The notes beneath the pieces are model-generated. The model saw nothing but the letters and a program-made list of their open reading frames with translations, was not told the origin of the DNA and ran no database searches. 64,000 nt of DNA from Mycobacterium intracellulare ATCC 13950 (lineage in GTDB: Bacteria; Actinomycetota; Actinomycetes; Mycobacteriales; Mycobacteriaceae), in assembly GCF_000277125.1 (NCBI RefSeq), contig NC_016946.1, positions 2,728,001 to 2,792,000 on the forward strand. Direction: 5' to 3'. The position numbers and the translations under genes are program-made. Shown here one piece after another: positions 54,617 to 63,883 of the stretch. Every line of letters starts with the position of its first letter. Positions within the stretch are counted from its first letter, which is position 1.

Positions 54617-55876
54617 ATGGAACTCGAAAGACGGAAGGCCGTTCGCCGACGAGTACCCAAAGTGCGCGATCTCGCCCCGCTCATGCAGTTCAAGCGGCCC
54701 GAGCTGAACGCGACCAAGCGGCGGCTCGACGCCGCCTACACCATCGAAGACCTGCGGCGCATCGCCAAGCGGCGCACCCCGAAGGCGGCGTTCGACTACA
54801 CCGATGGCGCGGCCGAAGACGAGCTGTCCATCGAACGCGCCCGACAAGCCTTCCGCGACATCGAATTTCATCCGGCGATCCTGCGCGACGTCTCCCAAGT
54901 GACCGCGGGGTGGGATGTGCTCGGCCAGCCGGTCGTGCTGCCGTTCGGGATCGCGCCCACCGGATTCACCCGGCTCATGCACACCGAGGGCGAGATCGCC
55001 GGCGCGCAGGCGGCGGCCAGGGCGGGGATCCCGTTTTCGCTGTCCACGTTGGGCACCTGCGCGATCGAGGACCTCGTCACGGCCGTGCCCCAAGGCCGAA
55101 AGTGGTTTCAGCTCTACATGTGGCGGGACCGCGAACGCTCGATGGAGCTGGTCAGACGCGCCGCCGAGGCCGGCTTCGACACCCTGCTGGCCACCGTGGA
55201 CGTCCCGGTCTCCGGCGCGCGGCTGCGCGACAACCGCAACGGCATGACGATCCCGCCCACGCTGACGCTGCGCACCGTGTTGGACGCGGTGCCCCACCCG
55301 AAGTGGTGGTTCGACCTGTTGACCACCGAACCTTTGGCGTTCGCGTCGCTGGACCGCTGGCCCGGCACGGTCGCCGAATACCTGAGCACGATGTTCGATC
55401 CCAGCCTGACCTTCGATGACCTGGAGTGGATCAAGGAGCAGTGGCCGGGCAAGCTCGTCGTCAAAGGGATTCAGACGCTTGACGATGCCCGCGCGGTCGT
55501 CGACCGCGGTGTCGACGGGATCGTGTTGTCCAATCACGGTGGGCGCCAACTGGATCGGGCCCCGGTGCCGTTTCACCTGCTGCCGACGGTGGCGCGCGAC
55601 CTGGGTCAGCACACCGAGATCCTGGTGGACACCGGCATCATGTCGGGCGCCGACATCGTCGCGGCGGTCGCGCTGGGCGCCCGGTGCACGCTGGTCGGTC
55701 GGGCCTACCTCTACGGCCTGATGGCCGGCGGCGCGGCCGGGGTGAGCCGCGCCATCGACATCCTCGCCGCGGGAGTGATCCGCACGATGCGCCTGCTCGG
55801 CGTCACGTGCCTCGAGGAGCTCTCGCCCCGGCACGTCACGCAGTTGCGGCGCCTGGGGCCCGTGCCGCCGGTGTGA
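54617..55876 (+). CDS. lldD2: FMN-dependent L-lactate dehydrogenase LldD2
   Basis: 419-aa alpha-hydroxy-acid oxidase fold that oxidises L-lactate to pyruvate with quinone as acceptor. Active-site regions: [42 protein letters not shown], catalytic His/Arg in SNHGGRQLD, and FMN phosphate [24 protein letters not shown]. Matches Rv1872c closely as recalled. ATG 54617 is used; TTG 54608 would overlap the divergent start. No SD sequence fits, so a leaderless mRNA is likely. Confidence 0.93.
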   Translation: MELERRKAVRRRVPKVRDLAPLMQFKRPELNATKRRLDAAYTIEDLRRIAKRRTPKAAFDYTDGAAEDELSIERARQAFRDIEFHPAILRDVSQVTAGWDVLGQPVVLPFGIAPTGFTRLMHTEGEIAGAQAAARAGIPFSLSTLGTCAIEDLVTAVPQGRKWFQLYMWRDRERSMELVRRAAEAGFDTLLATVDVPVSGARLRDNRNGMTIPPTLTLRTVLDAVPHPKWWFDLLTTEPLAFASLDRWPGTVAEYLSTMFDPSLTFDDLEWIKEQWPGKLVVKGIQTLDDARAVVDRGVDGIVLSNHGGRQLDRAPVPFHLLPTVARDLGQHTEILVDTGIMSGADIVAAVALGARCTLVGRAYLYGLMAGGAAGVSRAIDILAAGVIRTMRLLGVTCLEELSPRHVTQLRRLGPVPPV

Positions 55877-55910
55877 GGCCGGCCGCACCCCCGCGCTGGC
55901 CGGGGCGCGC

Positions 55911-55955
55911 GGGAACAAACCGGCGCCGGGCTGGGTTAAGCGCATCAGACTCAAC
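55911..55955 (+). promoter_or_regulatory. SigH-like promoter with HAIR-like element before lon
   Basis: GGGAACA (55911-55917) and GGTT (55934-55937) with a 16-bp gap match the SigH/SigE-type consensus GGGAAYA-N16-17-CGTT. Overlapping the -10 is GTTAAGC-N7-ACTCAAC (55935-55955). This has the spacing of the HspR element CTTGAGT-N7-ACTCAAG; the right arm matches 6 of 7, the left only 4 of 7. Confidence 0.55.
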
Positions 55956-55969
55956 TTTTGGAGGATTTG

Positions 55970-58291
55970 ATGGCTGAAGCCAAGTCGGTGCCGGTGCTGT
56001 TTGTCACCGACACCATCGTGCTGCCCGGAATGGTGGTGCCGATCGCGCTGGACGACGCGGCCCGCGCGGCGATCGACGCCGCCCAGGCCAGCGAGTCGGG
56101 ACAGCTGCTGATCGCCCCCCGGCTCGAGGACCGGTATCCCTCCCACGGCGTGATCGCGAAGATCCTGCAGGTCGGGCGCATCGCCGGTGGCGGCACCGCC
56201 GCGGTGGTGCGCGGCGAGCGCCGGGCACAGATCGGGGCGGGCGCATCCGGCCCCGGGGCGGCGCTATGGGTCGAGGTGACCGAGGTCCCCGAGGCCGAGG
56301 CGACCGACGAGGTCAAGGCGCTGACCGCGGAGTACAAGAAGCTGCTGCTGGCCATGCTGCAACGACGCGAGGCCTGGGAGATCATCGATTACGTCAACCG
56401 GCTGTCCGATCCGTCGGCGCTGGCCGACACCTCGGGGTACGCGTCCTACCTGAGCAACGCGCAGAAGCGCCAGCTGCTGGAGACGGTCGACGTCGCCGAG
56501 CGGCTGCGCGTGCTGATCGACTGGACCAGCGACCACCTCGCCGAGGTCGAGGTCAGCGACAAGATCGCCGAGGACGTGCGCGAGGGCATGGAGAAGACGC
56601 AGAAGGAGTTCCTGCTGCGTCAGCAGCTGGCCGCCATCCGCAAGGAATTGGGCGAGGGCGAACCCGATGGTTCGGACGACTACCGCGCCCGCGTCGAGGC
56701 CGCCGAGCTGCCCGAGAAGGTGCGCGAGGCCGCGCTGCGCGAGGTCGGCAAGCTGGAACGCTCGAGCGACCAGAGCCCGGAGAGCGGCTGGATTCGCACC
56801 TGGCTGGACACCGTGCTCGACCTGCCGTGGAACGTCAAGACCGAGGACTCCACCGACCTCAAGGCGGCGCGGGAAGTCCTGGACGCCGATCACCACGGGC
56901 TGGACGACGTCAAGGATCGCATCGTCGAGTACCTGGCCGTGCGGGCGCGCCGCGCCCAACGCGGGCTGCAGGTGGTCGGCGGGCGCGGCTCCGGTGCGGT
57001 GATGGTGCTGGCCGGTCCCCCCGGCGTCGGCAAGACGTCGCTGGGCGAGAGCGTGGCCCGGGCGTTGGGCCGCAAGTTCGTGCGCGTCGCCCTGGGCGGT
57101 GTGCGCGACGAGGCCGAGATCCGCGGGCACCGTCGTACCTACGTGGGCGCGTTGCCGGGCCGGATCGTGCGCGCGATCGGTGAGGCGGGATCGATGAATC
57201 CCGTTGTGCTGCTGGACGAAATCGACAAGGTCGGTTCCGACTACCGCGGCGATCCGAGCGCGGCGCTGCTCGAGGTGCTCGACCCGGCGCAGAACCACAC
57301 CTTCCGCGACCACTACCTGGATCTGGACCTGGACCTGTCCGATGTGGTGTTTTTGGCGACGGCCAACGTGATCGAGAACATCCCGTCGGCCTTGCTGGAT
57401 CGTATGGAGCTGGTGGCCATCGACGGCTACACCGAGGACGACAAGGTCGCCATCGCGCGGGACTACCTGCTGCCCCGGCAGCGGGACCGCGCGGCGCTGA
57501 CCGAGGACGAGGTGGCGGTGAGCGACGCGGCGCTGCGCAAGATCGCCGCCGACTACACCCGCGAGCCCGGTGTGCGACAGTTCGAACGGCTGCTGGCCAA
57601 GGCGCTGCGCAAGGCGACCACCAAGCTGGTTGACGATCCGCGACCGATCACCATCGACGAGCCGGATCTGGTTGACTACCTGGGCCGTCCGCGGTTCATG
57701 CCGGAATCGGCCGAACGCACGGCGGTGCCCGGTGTGGCCACCGGCCTGGCCGTCACCGGCCTCGGTGGCGACGTGCTCTACATCGAGGCCGGCTCCACCG
57801 ACGGTGACCCGGGCCTGCAACTGACGGGTCAATTGGGCGACGTGATGAAGGAGTCGGCGCAGATCGCGCTGTCCTACGTGCGCTCGCACGCCGCCGAGCT
57901 CGGTGTGGATCCCAAGACGCTGGACCGGCGCATCCACGTCCACGTGCCCGCGGGGGCGGTGCCCAAGGACGGCCCGTCGGCCGGTGTCACCATGGTGACC
58001 GCCTTGGTCTCGATGGCCACCGGACGCCAGGTCCGCTCCGACGTCGGCATGACCGGAGAGGTCACGCTGAACGGCCGGGTGCTGCCCATCGGCGGGGTGA
58101 AGCAAAAGCTGCTGGCCGCCCAACGTGCCGGGCTGTCAACGGTTTTCATTCCGCAGCGCAACGAGCCGGATCTCGATGACGTGCCCGCCGAGGTGCTCGA
58201 GGCGCTGGACGTGCGGCCCATGACCGACGTCGCCGAGATCGTGGCCCAGGCGCTCGAACCGGCGGCCTCGGCCGCCACGGCCGCGGCCTGA
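55970..58291 (+). CDS. lon: ATP-dependent protease Lon
   Basis: 773-aa LonA protease that unfolds and degrades damaged and regulatory proteins. N-terminal substrate domain to about residue 310. AAA+ Walker A GPPGVGKT at 349-356 and Walker B VVLLDEIDK near 412-420. Protease dyad Ser670 in GPSAG and Lys713 in GGVKQK. All parts are complete. M. tuberculosis has no Lon, while M. smegmatis does. ATG 55970 has GGAGGA nearby; heat/oxidative-stress control is suggested by the promoter. Confidence 0.96.
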   Translation: MAEAKSVPVLFVTDTIVLPGMVVPIALDDAARAAIDAAQASESGQLLIAPRLEDRYPSHGVIAKILQVGRIAGGGTAAVVRGERRAQIGAGASGPGAALWVEVTEVPEAEATDEVKALTAEYKKLLLAMLQRREAWEIIDYVNRLSDPSALADTSGYASYLSNAQKRQLLETVDVAERLRVLIDWTSDHLAEVEVSDKIAEDVREGMEKTQKEFLLRQQLAAIRKELGEGEPDGSDDYRARVEAAELPEKVREAALREVGKLERSSDQSPESGWIRTWLDTVLDLPWNVKTEDSTDLKAAREVLDADHHGLDDVKDRIVEYLAVRARRAQRGLQVVGGRGSGAVMVLAGPPGVGKTSLGESVARALGRKFVRVALGGVRDEAEIRGHRRTYVGALPGRIVRAIGEAGSMNPVVLLDEIDKVGSDYRGDPSAALLEVLDPAQNHTFRDHYLDLDLDLSDVVFLATANVIENIPSALLDRMELVAIDGYTEDDKVAIARDYLLPRQRDRAALTEDEVAVSDAALRKIAADYTREPGVRQFERLLAKALRKATTKLVDDPRPITIDEPDLVDYLGRPRFMPESAERTAVPGVATGLAVTGLGGDVLYIEAGSTDGDPGLQLTGQLGDVMKESAQIALSYVRSHAAELGVDPKTLDRRIHVHVPAGAVPKDGPSAGVTMVTALVSMATGRQVRSDVGMTGEVTLNGRVLPIGGVKQKLLAAQRAGLSTVFIPQRNEPDLDDVPAEVLEALDVRPMTDVAEIVAQALEPAASAATAAA

Positions 58292-58352
58292 TCGGGGCGC
58301 CGGGCGTGACCCGGGGCTTTCCCCGCGGTCACGCCCGGCGTTGAATGAACCC

Positions 58353-58730
58353 GTGACTCTCAAACGACAAGTGGTCCACCGTGTTCAACGCCTGCTGGTC
58401 AACCCGGTCGGCCGGCAGCTGCCGATGACCATGCTCGAAACCACCGGACGCAAGAGCGGGCAGCCGCGGCGCACCGCGGTGGGCGGGCGCGTGGTGGACA
58501 ACCAGTTCTGGATGGTCTCCGAACACGGCGAGCACTCGGATTACGTCCGCAATATCAAGGCCAATCCGGCTGTGCGGGTGCGTGTTGGCGGCACGTGGCG
58601 CAACGGCACCGCCCACCTCCTGCCCGACGACGACGCGGTGCAGCGCCTGGGCAACCTGCCAAGGCTGAACAGCGCGATGGTGCGGCTGATGGGCAGCGAC
58701 CTGCTCACCGTCCGGGTCGACCTGGACTGA
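58353..58730 (+). CDS. Deazaflavin (F420)-dependent nitroreductase-family protein
   Basis: 125-aa split-barrel protein of the Ddn family: LETTGRKSGQPRRTAVGGRVVDNQFWMVSEHGEHSDYVRNIKANPAVRVRV is the core, with GRKSG and NIKANP as hallmarks. Start is GTG 58353 or TTG 58341. It lies 61 bp after lon. F420H2 binding is expected from the family; substrate unknown. Confidence 0.88.
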   Translation: MTLKRQVVHRVQRLLVNPVGRQLPMTMLETTGRKSGQPRRTAVGGRVVDNQFWMVSEHGEHSDYVRNIKANPAVRVRVGGTWRNGTAHLLPDDDAVQRLGNLPRLNSAMVRLMGSDLLTVRVDLD

Positions 58731-58738
58731 ACCCGCGG

Positions 58739-59071
58739 ATGGCCTACGACGAAGACCTGGCCAACCGGATCCGCGAACTCCTCGCGGGCCGGCCCGGCAT
58801 CGACGAGAAGCGCATGTTCGGCGGCCTGGCGTTCCTGGTCAACGGCAACATGTCGGTGGCCGTCAGCGGCCAGGGCGGACTGTTGGTGCGGGTGCCGCGC
58901 GAGGACACCGACAAACTCGCCGGGCGCGCGCACGTCAGCCCCATGGTGATGGCCGGACGGGAAGCCCGGGGCTGGTTGCGCGTCGAGGCCGCCGGGGTGC
59001 AAACCAAACGCCAGCTTCACAGTTGGGTCAAACGCGGGGTCGACCACGCGCGCAGCCTGCCGCCCAAATAG
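58739..59071 (+). CDS. TfoX N-terminal-domain protein
   Basis: 110-aa TfoX/Sxy N-terminal domain: DLANRIRELLAGRPGIDEKRMFGGLAFLVNGNM is the family start. It lacks the C-terminal helix-hairpin-helix part of competence regulators, as in most actinobacterial copies, and is probably not involved in competence. ATG 58739, 8 bp after the Ddn-like gene. Function unknown. Confidence 0.82.
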   Translation: MAYDEDLANRIRELLAGRPGIDEKRMFGGLAFLVNGNMSVAVSGQGGLLVRVPREDTDKLAGRAHVSPMVMAGREARGWLRVEAAGVQTKRQLHSWVKRGVDHARSLPPK

Positions 59072-59114
59072 CGGGCGCGGTTTGCCGTCGCGGCGTGGGG
59101 GTACGCGGTGCGGT

Positions 59115-59741
59115 ATGGACAAGCGGGTGCGACGACTGCTCGACGTGGCGGGCACCACCTACGCGGCGCAGGCGCGCATCACGCTGAGCGACAAGCCGAT
59201 GCCGCTGTTCCAGCTTTTGGTGCTGTGCATGCTGGCCAGCAAGCCGATCGATGCGACCATCGCCACGGCCGCCGCGCGCGAACTCTTCAAGGCGGGCCTG
59301 CGGACTCCCAAGGCCGTGCTGGCCTCGGACCGGAAAACCATGATCGACGCCTTTGGGCGCGCGCACTACGTGCGTTACGACGAGAGCTCGGCCACCCGGC
59401 TCACCGATATGGCCGAACGACTTCGCGACGACTACTCCGGCGACATGCGCGAATTGGCCGATCGCAGCGGGCATGACGTGGCCACCGCGAAACGGATGCT
59501 CAAGAAGTTCAAGGGAATCGGCGACACGGGCGCCGACATCTACCTGCGCGAGGTGCAGGACGTGTGGACCTGGGTGCGGCCGTATTTCGATGACCGCGCC
59601 ACCGGCACCGCCAAGCGATTTGGCCTGCCCGCCGAACCGAAGAAACTGGGAAGCCTTGCGCCGCAGGCCAATGCGCGACTGGCCGCCGCGTTGGTCAGGG
59701 CGTCGCTGGACGCCGATGTGCGTCAGCGGGTGGCCGGCTGA
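59115..59741 (+). CDS. HhH-GPD-like (endonuclease III-related) protein
   Basis: 208-aa helical protein resembling endonuclease III. LFQLLVLCMLASKPIDATIATAAARELF corresponds to the base-flipping N-terminal part, and the hairpin is LKKFKGIGDTGADIYLREVQDVW with the usual K-GIG-T pattern. The C-terminal four-cysteine [4Fe-4S] cluster of EndoIII is missing and the catalytic Lys is not in place, so glycosylase activity is doubtful. ATG 59115. Confidence 0.72.
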   Translation: MDKRVRRLLDVAGTTYAAQARITLSDKPMPLFQLLVLCMLASKPIDATIATAAARELFKAGLRTPKAVLASDRKTMIDAFGRAHYVRYDESSATRLTDMAERLRDDYSGDMRELADRSGHDVATAKRMLKKFKGIGDTGADIYLREVQDVWTWVRPYFDDRATGTAKRFGLPAEPKKLGSLAPQANARLAAALVRASLDADVRQRVAG

Positions 59742-59747
59742 GCCGCG

Positions 59748-60472
59748 GTGACCATACGAATCGGTACCTCGGGGTGGTCGTACAACCACTGGATCAATGT
59801 GTTGTATCCGCCGGGAACGCCGTCGGCGCGCCGGCTCGCCCGCTACGTCGAGGCGTTCGACACCGTCGAGCTGAACGCGAGTTTCTACCGGTGGCCCAAG
59901 GATTCGACGTTCAAGGGTTGGCGCGATCAGCTGCCGGACGGCTTCACCATGTCGGTCAAGGCGCATCGCGGCTTGACGCACTACCGCCGGCTGGCCTCCC
60001 CCGAACCGTGGATCGAACGATTCGAACGCTGCTGGCAGCTGCTGGGTGATCGCCACGGCGTGCTGCTGGTGCAGCTGCACCCCGAACAGCAGCGCGATGA
60101 CGCGCGCCTGGACTCGTTCCTGCAACTCATGCCCGCGTCGATCCGCGTCGCCGTCGAACTGCGGCACCCGTCGTGGAATGACCCCGCGGTGTTCGAGCTG
60201 CTGGAACGCCATCGCGCCGCGTATGTGGTGATGAGTGGGCTGGGGCTCGAGTGCATTCCCCGCGCGACGACCGATCTGGTGTACATCCGGATGCACGGCC
60301 GGATCCCGAGGCCAATTACGCCGGTTCCTACACCGCTGACGATCTGCGGCGCTGGGCCGAGCGGCTCACCGCTTGGGACGGTGAAGGGAAGGACGTGTGG
60401 ATGTATTTCAACAACGACCTGGGCGGGCACGCGGTCCGCAACGCTCTCGACCTGCGCGAGCTGTTGGGCTGA
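59748..60472 (+). pseudogene. DUF72 (YecE-like) gene with a single-base frameshift
   Basis: GTG 59748 begins a TIM-barrel DUF72 protein (IRIGTSGWSYNHW; NASFYRWPKDSTF; VELRHPSW). After VYIRMHG the frame changes at about 60298-60301. The family ending GSYTADDLRRWAERL ... DVWMYFNNDLGGHAVRNALDL is found in the next frame, ending at 60472. One missing C in the GGCCGG run would restore it (HG-PDPEANY). The unshifted frame runs into an unrelated tail to 60491. Either a real lesion or a sequencing error. Confidence 0.82.
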
Positions 60473-60517
60473 GCGCCCGCGAGTAGGCTGAAAATTCCAC
60501 AGAACGGAGCCCCATCC

Positions 60518-61750
60518 ATGGCCAACTCGACCAGCTTCGTCATCATCGGCGGCGGACTCGCGGCCGCCAAAGCCGTAGAAGCTTTGCGCGACAACGATTT
60601 TGATGGGCACATCATTGTGTTCGCCGACGAGGAACATCTGCCCTACGAGCGGCCGCCGCTGTCGAAGGAGTATCTGGCCGGCAAAAAGTCGCTGACCGAT
60701 TTCACCGTGCAGAACTCCGACTGGTACCGCGACCACAACGTCGACCTGCGGCTCAACACGCGGGTGAGCACCCTGGATGCCGCCGCCCACACGGTAGGGC
60801 TTCCCGACGGCACCACGGTCGGCTACGACAAGCTGTTGCTGGCCACGGGATCGGCCTCGCGCCGGCCCCCGATACCGGGGGCGGACTCCCCCGGTGTGCA
60901 TTACCTACGCACCTACGAAGACGCCGTGGCATTGAATGACGTTCTGTCCGAAGGCGCTTCGCTCGCGGTCGTGGGCGCCGGGTGGATCGGGCTGGAAGTG
61001 GCGGCGGGTGCGCGCCAGCGAGGTGTCAACGTCACCGTGGTGGAAACCGCCAGGCAGCCGCTGCTGGCCGCGCTGGGCGAGACCGTCGGCGAGGTGTTCG
61101 CCACCCTGCACCGCGAGCACGGGGTGGATCTTCGCCTCGAGACGCAGGTCGCGGAGATCACCAGGGCCGACGGCTCGGCCACCGGCCTGCGGATGCGGGA
61201 CGGATCGACGGTGGCCGCCGACGCCGTGCTGGTGGCCGTCGGCGCCAAGCCCAACGTCGAACTCGCCGAGCAGGCCGGGCTCTCCCTGGGCGACGGCGGG
61301 GTGCTCGTCGACGCCTCGTTGCGCACCAGCGATCCCGACATCTATGCGGTCGGCGACATCGCGGCCGCCGAACACCCGCTGTTGGGCACCCGCATCCGCA
61401 CCGAGCACTGGGCCAACGCGCTCAAGCAGCCCGCCGTGGCGGCGGCCGGGATGCTGGGCACACCAGGCGAATACGCGGAGCTGCCCTATTTCTTCACCGA
61501 TCAATACGACCTCGGGATGGAGTACGTGGGACACGCCCCCAGCTTCGAGCGGGTGGTGTTTCGCGGTGACGTCGCCGGCCGGGAGTTCGTCGCGTTCTGG
61601 CTCGACGGCGACCACCGGGTGCTGGCCGGGATGAACGTCAATATCTGGGATGTGCTCGACGACGTCAAAGCGCTGATCCGGTCGAAGGCCGCCGTCGACC
61701 CCGACAAGCTGGCCGACCCGCGGTCACCCCTGGGCGAGCTGCTCGGCTGA
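60518..61750 (+). CDS. Ferredoxin-reductase-like FAD oxidoreductase (Rv1869c-like)
   Basis: 410-aa pyridine-nucleotide-disulfide reductase fold of the putidaredoxin/rhodocoxin-reductase type. FAD motif FVIIGGGLAAAKAVEAL, NADH motif LAVVGAGWIGLEVAAGARQRG, FAD-binding TSDPDIYAVGDIAAAEHP, and a C-terminal reductase domain. There is no redox-active CxxC, as expected. It could feed electrons to P450 ferredoxins. Same size as Rv1869c. Its 3' end overlaps the next gene by 27 bp. Confidence 0.9.
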   Translation: MANSTSFVIIGGGLAAAKAVEALRDNDFDGHIIVFADEEHLPYERPPLSKEYLAGKKSLTDFTVQNSDWYRDHNVDLRLNTRVSTLDAAAHTVGLPDGTTVGYDKLLLATGSASRRPPIPGADSPGVHYLRTYEDAVALNDVLSEGASLAVVGAGWIGLEVAAGARQRGVNVTVVETARQPLLAALGETVGEVFATLHREHGVDLRLETQVAEITRADGSATGLRMRDGSTVAADAVLVAVGAKPNVELAEQAGLSLGDGGVLVDASLRTSDPDIYAVGDIAAAEHPLLGTRIRTEHWANALKQPAVAAAGMLGTPGEYAELPYFFTDQYDLGMEYVGHAPSFERVVFRGDVAGREFVAFWLDGDHRVLAGMNVNIWDVLDDVKALIRSKAAVDPDKLADPRSPLGELLG

Positions 61751-63883
61751 GCCATCCTCGGCGGTGGTCCCGGCGCCGGAGTCGTCGGGGCTGTGCGGGA
61801 CGGGCGCCCAGGCCCCGTCGATAACGTCGGGTGGGAACTGCGCCTGCAGGCGTTCGCGTTCGGTGCGGCGGCGTTTGATCCGCAGCCGTGCGTCGCCCGG
61901 CATCGTGACCAGTTCATTGCACGTCAGGTAGTACATGTCGTCGACGGCGTCGATCAGGTCCGCCTCGACGCGCAGAGATCCCAACGCGCGCAACGTCATC
62001 CGCAGTTCGTGCGTGAACCGCATCGTGGTGTCGTGGGCCAGCTCCCGCGAACCGCGCGCGTTGGCGGTAAGCCGCTCGGCCAATGTGGCGGGCGTGGGCT
62101 CGGGGGGTGCGGCCCCTGCCGCGGCGGTCAGCAACATCGTCGGGTCGTCGGCGAAGGTCTTGCTGGCCAGCTCGGCCTCGCCCGGACCGCGGTGCCCGAT
62201 TCGTGCGACGACCGCGTCCACAATGGCGGCGGTCTTCGGCGACAGCGCACGAATGCTCGCGAGGTTGCCCTCGGCGGCCAGCGCGCGCAACGGCGGGTCG
62301 GCCCGCAGCGCCGACGCCAGCTCGGCCGTCTCCGCCGCGACGAGTCCGCTGTCGGTGATCATGCTGATCCCGGGCACGCTGCGCCCCGCCTGGCTGCGCG
62401 GCAGCGCCGCGGCGGTGACGCCGGTGTCGATCAACCAGAGCGCGTTGAGGATCCAGCCCTGGTGGATGCGGTCGCGCAACAGCCGCAGCCGCACTTCCAG
62501 GGCCGCTTCGGGCAGCAACGCCAGTTGGGCGGCGTCGAGGTGCTCTGCTTCCGCGGCGGCGCAATACGCCCGGGTGTCGGCCCGCAGGTGACGCAGGAGC
62601 GCGACCGACCGCCCCGCGGCGACGGCCTTGGCGACCGAGCCGAGCGCCCCGGCCGTCCAGGCCGGCTCGCCGAACGGCAGCGGATCGCCGACCTGGGGCT
62701 GGTCAACGAGGGCGTTGCGGGCGACGGCGTCCTGGTCCCAGCCGGGCAGCTGGCTGGCCGCGACCATGTTGACCGACACGCCGACGTAGGCGCGGTGGCC
62801 GAACACCGCGATGGCCCTGCTGCCCCATTCGGCATCGGCGACGCCGCCGAGGGCGAGCGCCTGTCCCAGCACCCGGCTCGCGGCGCGCAGCCCGCTCAAT
62901 TGGACGTCCAGCGTGATGGGGGTGAGCGGTCCGGGCAGCGCCTCGGCCAGTGCGGCGCCGCTGAAAACCGGGAACCGCGAATCGATCTGATCGTCGAATT
63001 CGCCCTCCAGGCCTTCCGGCGCGGCCGTGCGCACGTCGTCACCGGCCGGTCGCCGAGATTGCGGCAGCACCTCGACGGGCAGCGCGAGCTGTCCCCCCTG
63101 GTTGATCGCGCCGGCGGTGTCCAGCCGGCGCCCGACGAGTCCCCGCGCGGTGTCGGCGACGGCGTCCAGCGCGTGCCAGCCGTATGAGAACATCCAGTCC
63201 TCTTGTGCCGCAGCGACATCGAACTCCGGCGTCAGCTGGGCCCAGCTGCGCACCCGATGCGGCCGGATGCGCGGGTCGGCGGCTCGCAACACGCGCCAGG
63301 CGGTGACCATGTTGACGGTGTCCGGGCTGGCGAGGTCCACCACACCGGTGCGGTCGGTATCCATCGCCAGGACCAAAAAGCGCATCAGGTCGTCGAGGTG
63401 CAGCACGCGCATGGGCTGCGCGGACACCTTGCTGCGCAACAGCGTGGCCACGGTGCGGCACACCATCCAGTCGAGCTGGCGCCCGACCGGTGGCGCGATC
63501 CGGATGACCGCGGTGGGGCCCCAGCTCGAGGACACCAGGTCCTCGGCAGGCCGATACAACTCGGGCCGTCCCGCGGCCTGCGACACGAACACCAGGCGGG
63601 AGCCGGCGCGCGCGGCCGCATCGGTGACCCGCGCCAGCCCGTCCATGCCGGCGCTGCCGGGCGCGGTGGGGTCGATGGGTGCCAGGTGGATGACCGCGTC
63701 GGCCTCGTCGGTGAGTTCCCGCAAGACGCGGTCGCGCAGCGATGCGCAAACAAATTCGACGTTGCGGTCGAGGCAGGGATGCGGGAGCTCAGCAATGCCT
63801 GTGACCGTGTGCCCGGCAGCGATGAGCTGCCCAGCGACCAGGCGCCCGAGTGCGCCGGTGGCGTCGGTAACCAGGATGTGCAC
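61724..63883 (-). CDS. Large NAD-dependent epimerase/dehydratase-fold protein (Rv1868-like)
   Basis: 719-aa protein. The N-terminal 270 residues are an SDR/epimerase domain: HILVTDATGALGRLVAGQLIAAGHTVTGI, DAVIHLAP, with no clear YxxxK. The remaining 450 residues resemble no domain I recognise and include Ala-rich helices and a basic C-terminal stretch (LRIKRRRTERERL). Comparable to the 699-aa Rv1868. ATG 63883 is used. The role is unknown. The GXXGXXG site suggests nucleotide binding. Confidence 0.78.
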   Translation of the reverse strand: MHILVTDATGALGRLVAGQLIAAGHTVTGIAELPHPCLDRNVEFVCASLRDRVLRELTDEADAVIHLAPIDPTAPGSAGMDGLARVTDAAARAGSRLVFVSQAAGRPELYRPAEDLVSSSWGPTAVIRIAPPVGRQLDWMVCRTVATLLRSKVSAQPMRVLHLDDLMRFLVLAMDTDRTGVVDLASPDTVNMVTAWRVLRAADPRIRPHRVRSWAQLTPEFDVAAAQEDWMFSYGWHALDAVADTARGLVGRRLDTAGAINQGGQLALPVEVLPQSRRPAGDDVRTAAPEGLEGEFDDQIDSRFPVFSGAALAEALPGPLTPITLDVQLSGLRAASRVLGQALALGGVADAEWGSRAIAVFGHRAYVGVSVNMVAASQLPGWDQDAVARNALVDQPQVGDPLPFGEPAWTAGALGSVAKAVAAGRSVALLRHLRADTRAYCAAAEAEHLDAAQLALLPEAALEVRLRLLRDRIHQGWILNALWLIDTGVTAAALPRSQAGRSVPGISMITDSGLVAAETAELASALRADPPLRALAAEGNLASIRALSPKTAAIVDAVVARIGHRGPGEAELASKTFADDPTMLLTAAAGAAPPEPTPATLAERLTANARGSRELAHDTTMRFTHELRMTLRALGSLRVEADLIDAVDDMYYLTCNELVTMPGDARLRIKRRRTERERLQAQFPPDVIDGAWAPVPHSPDDSGAGTTAEDGSAEQLAQG

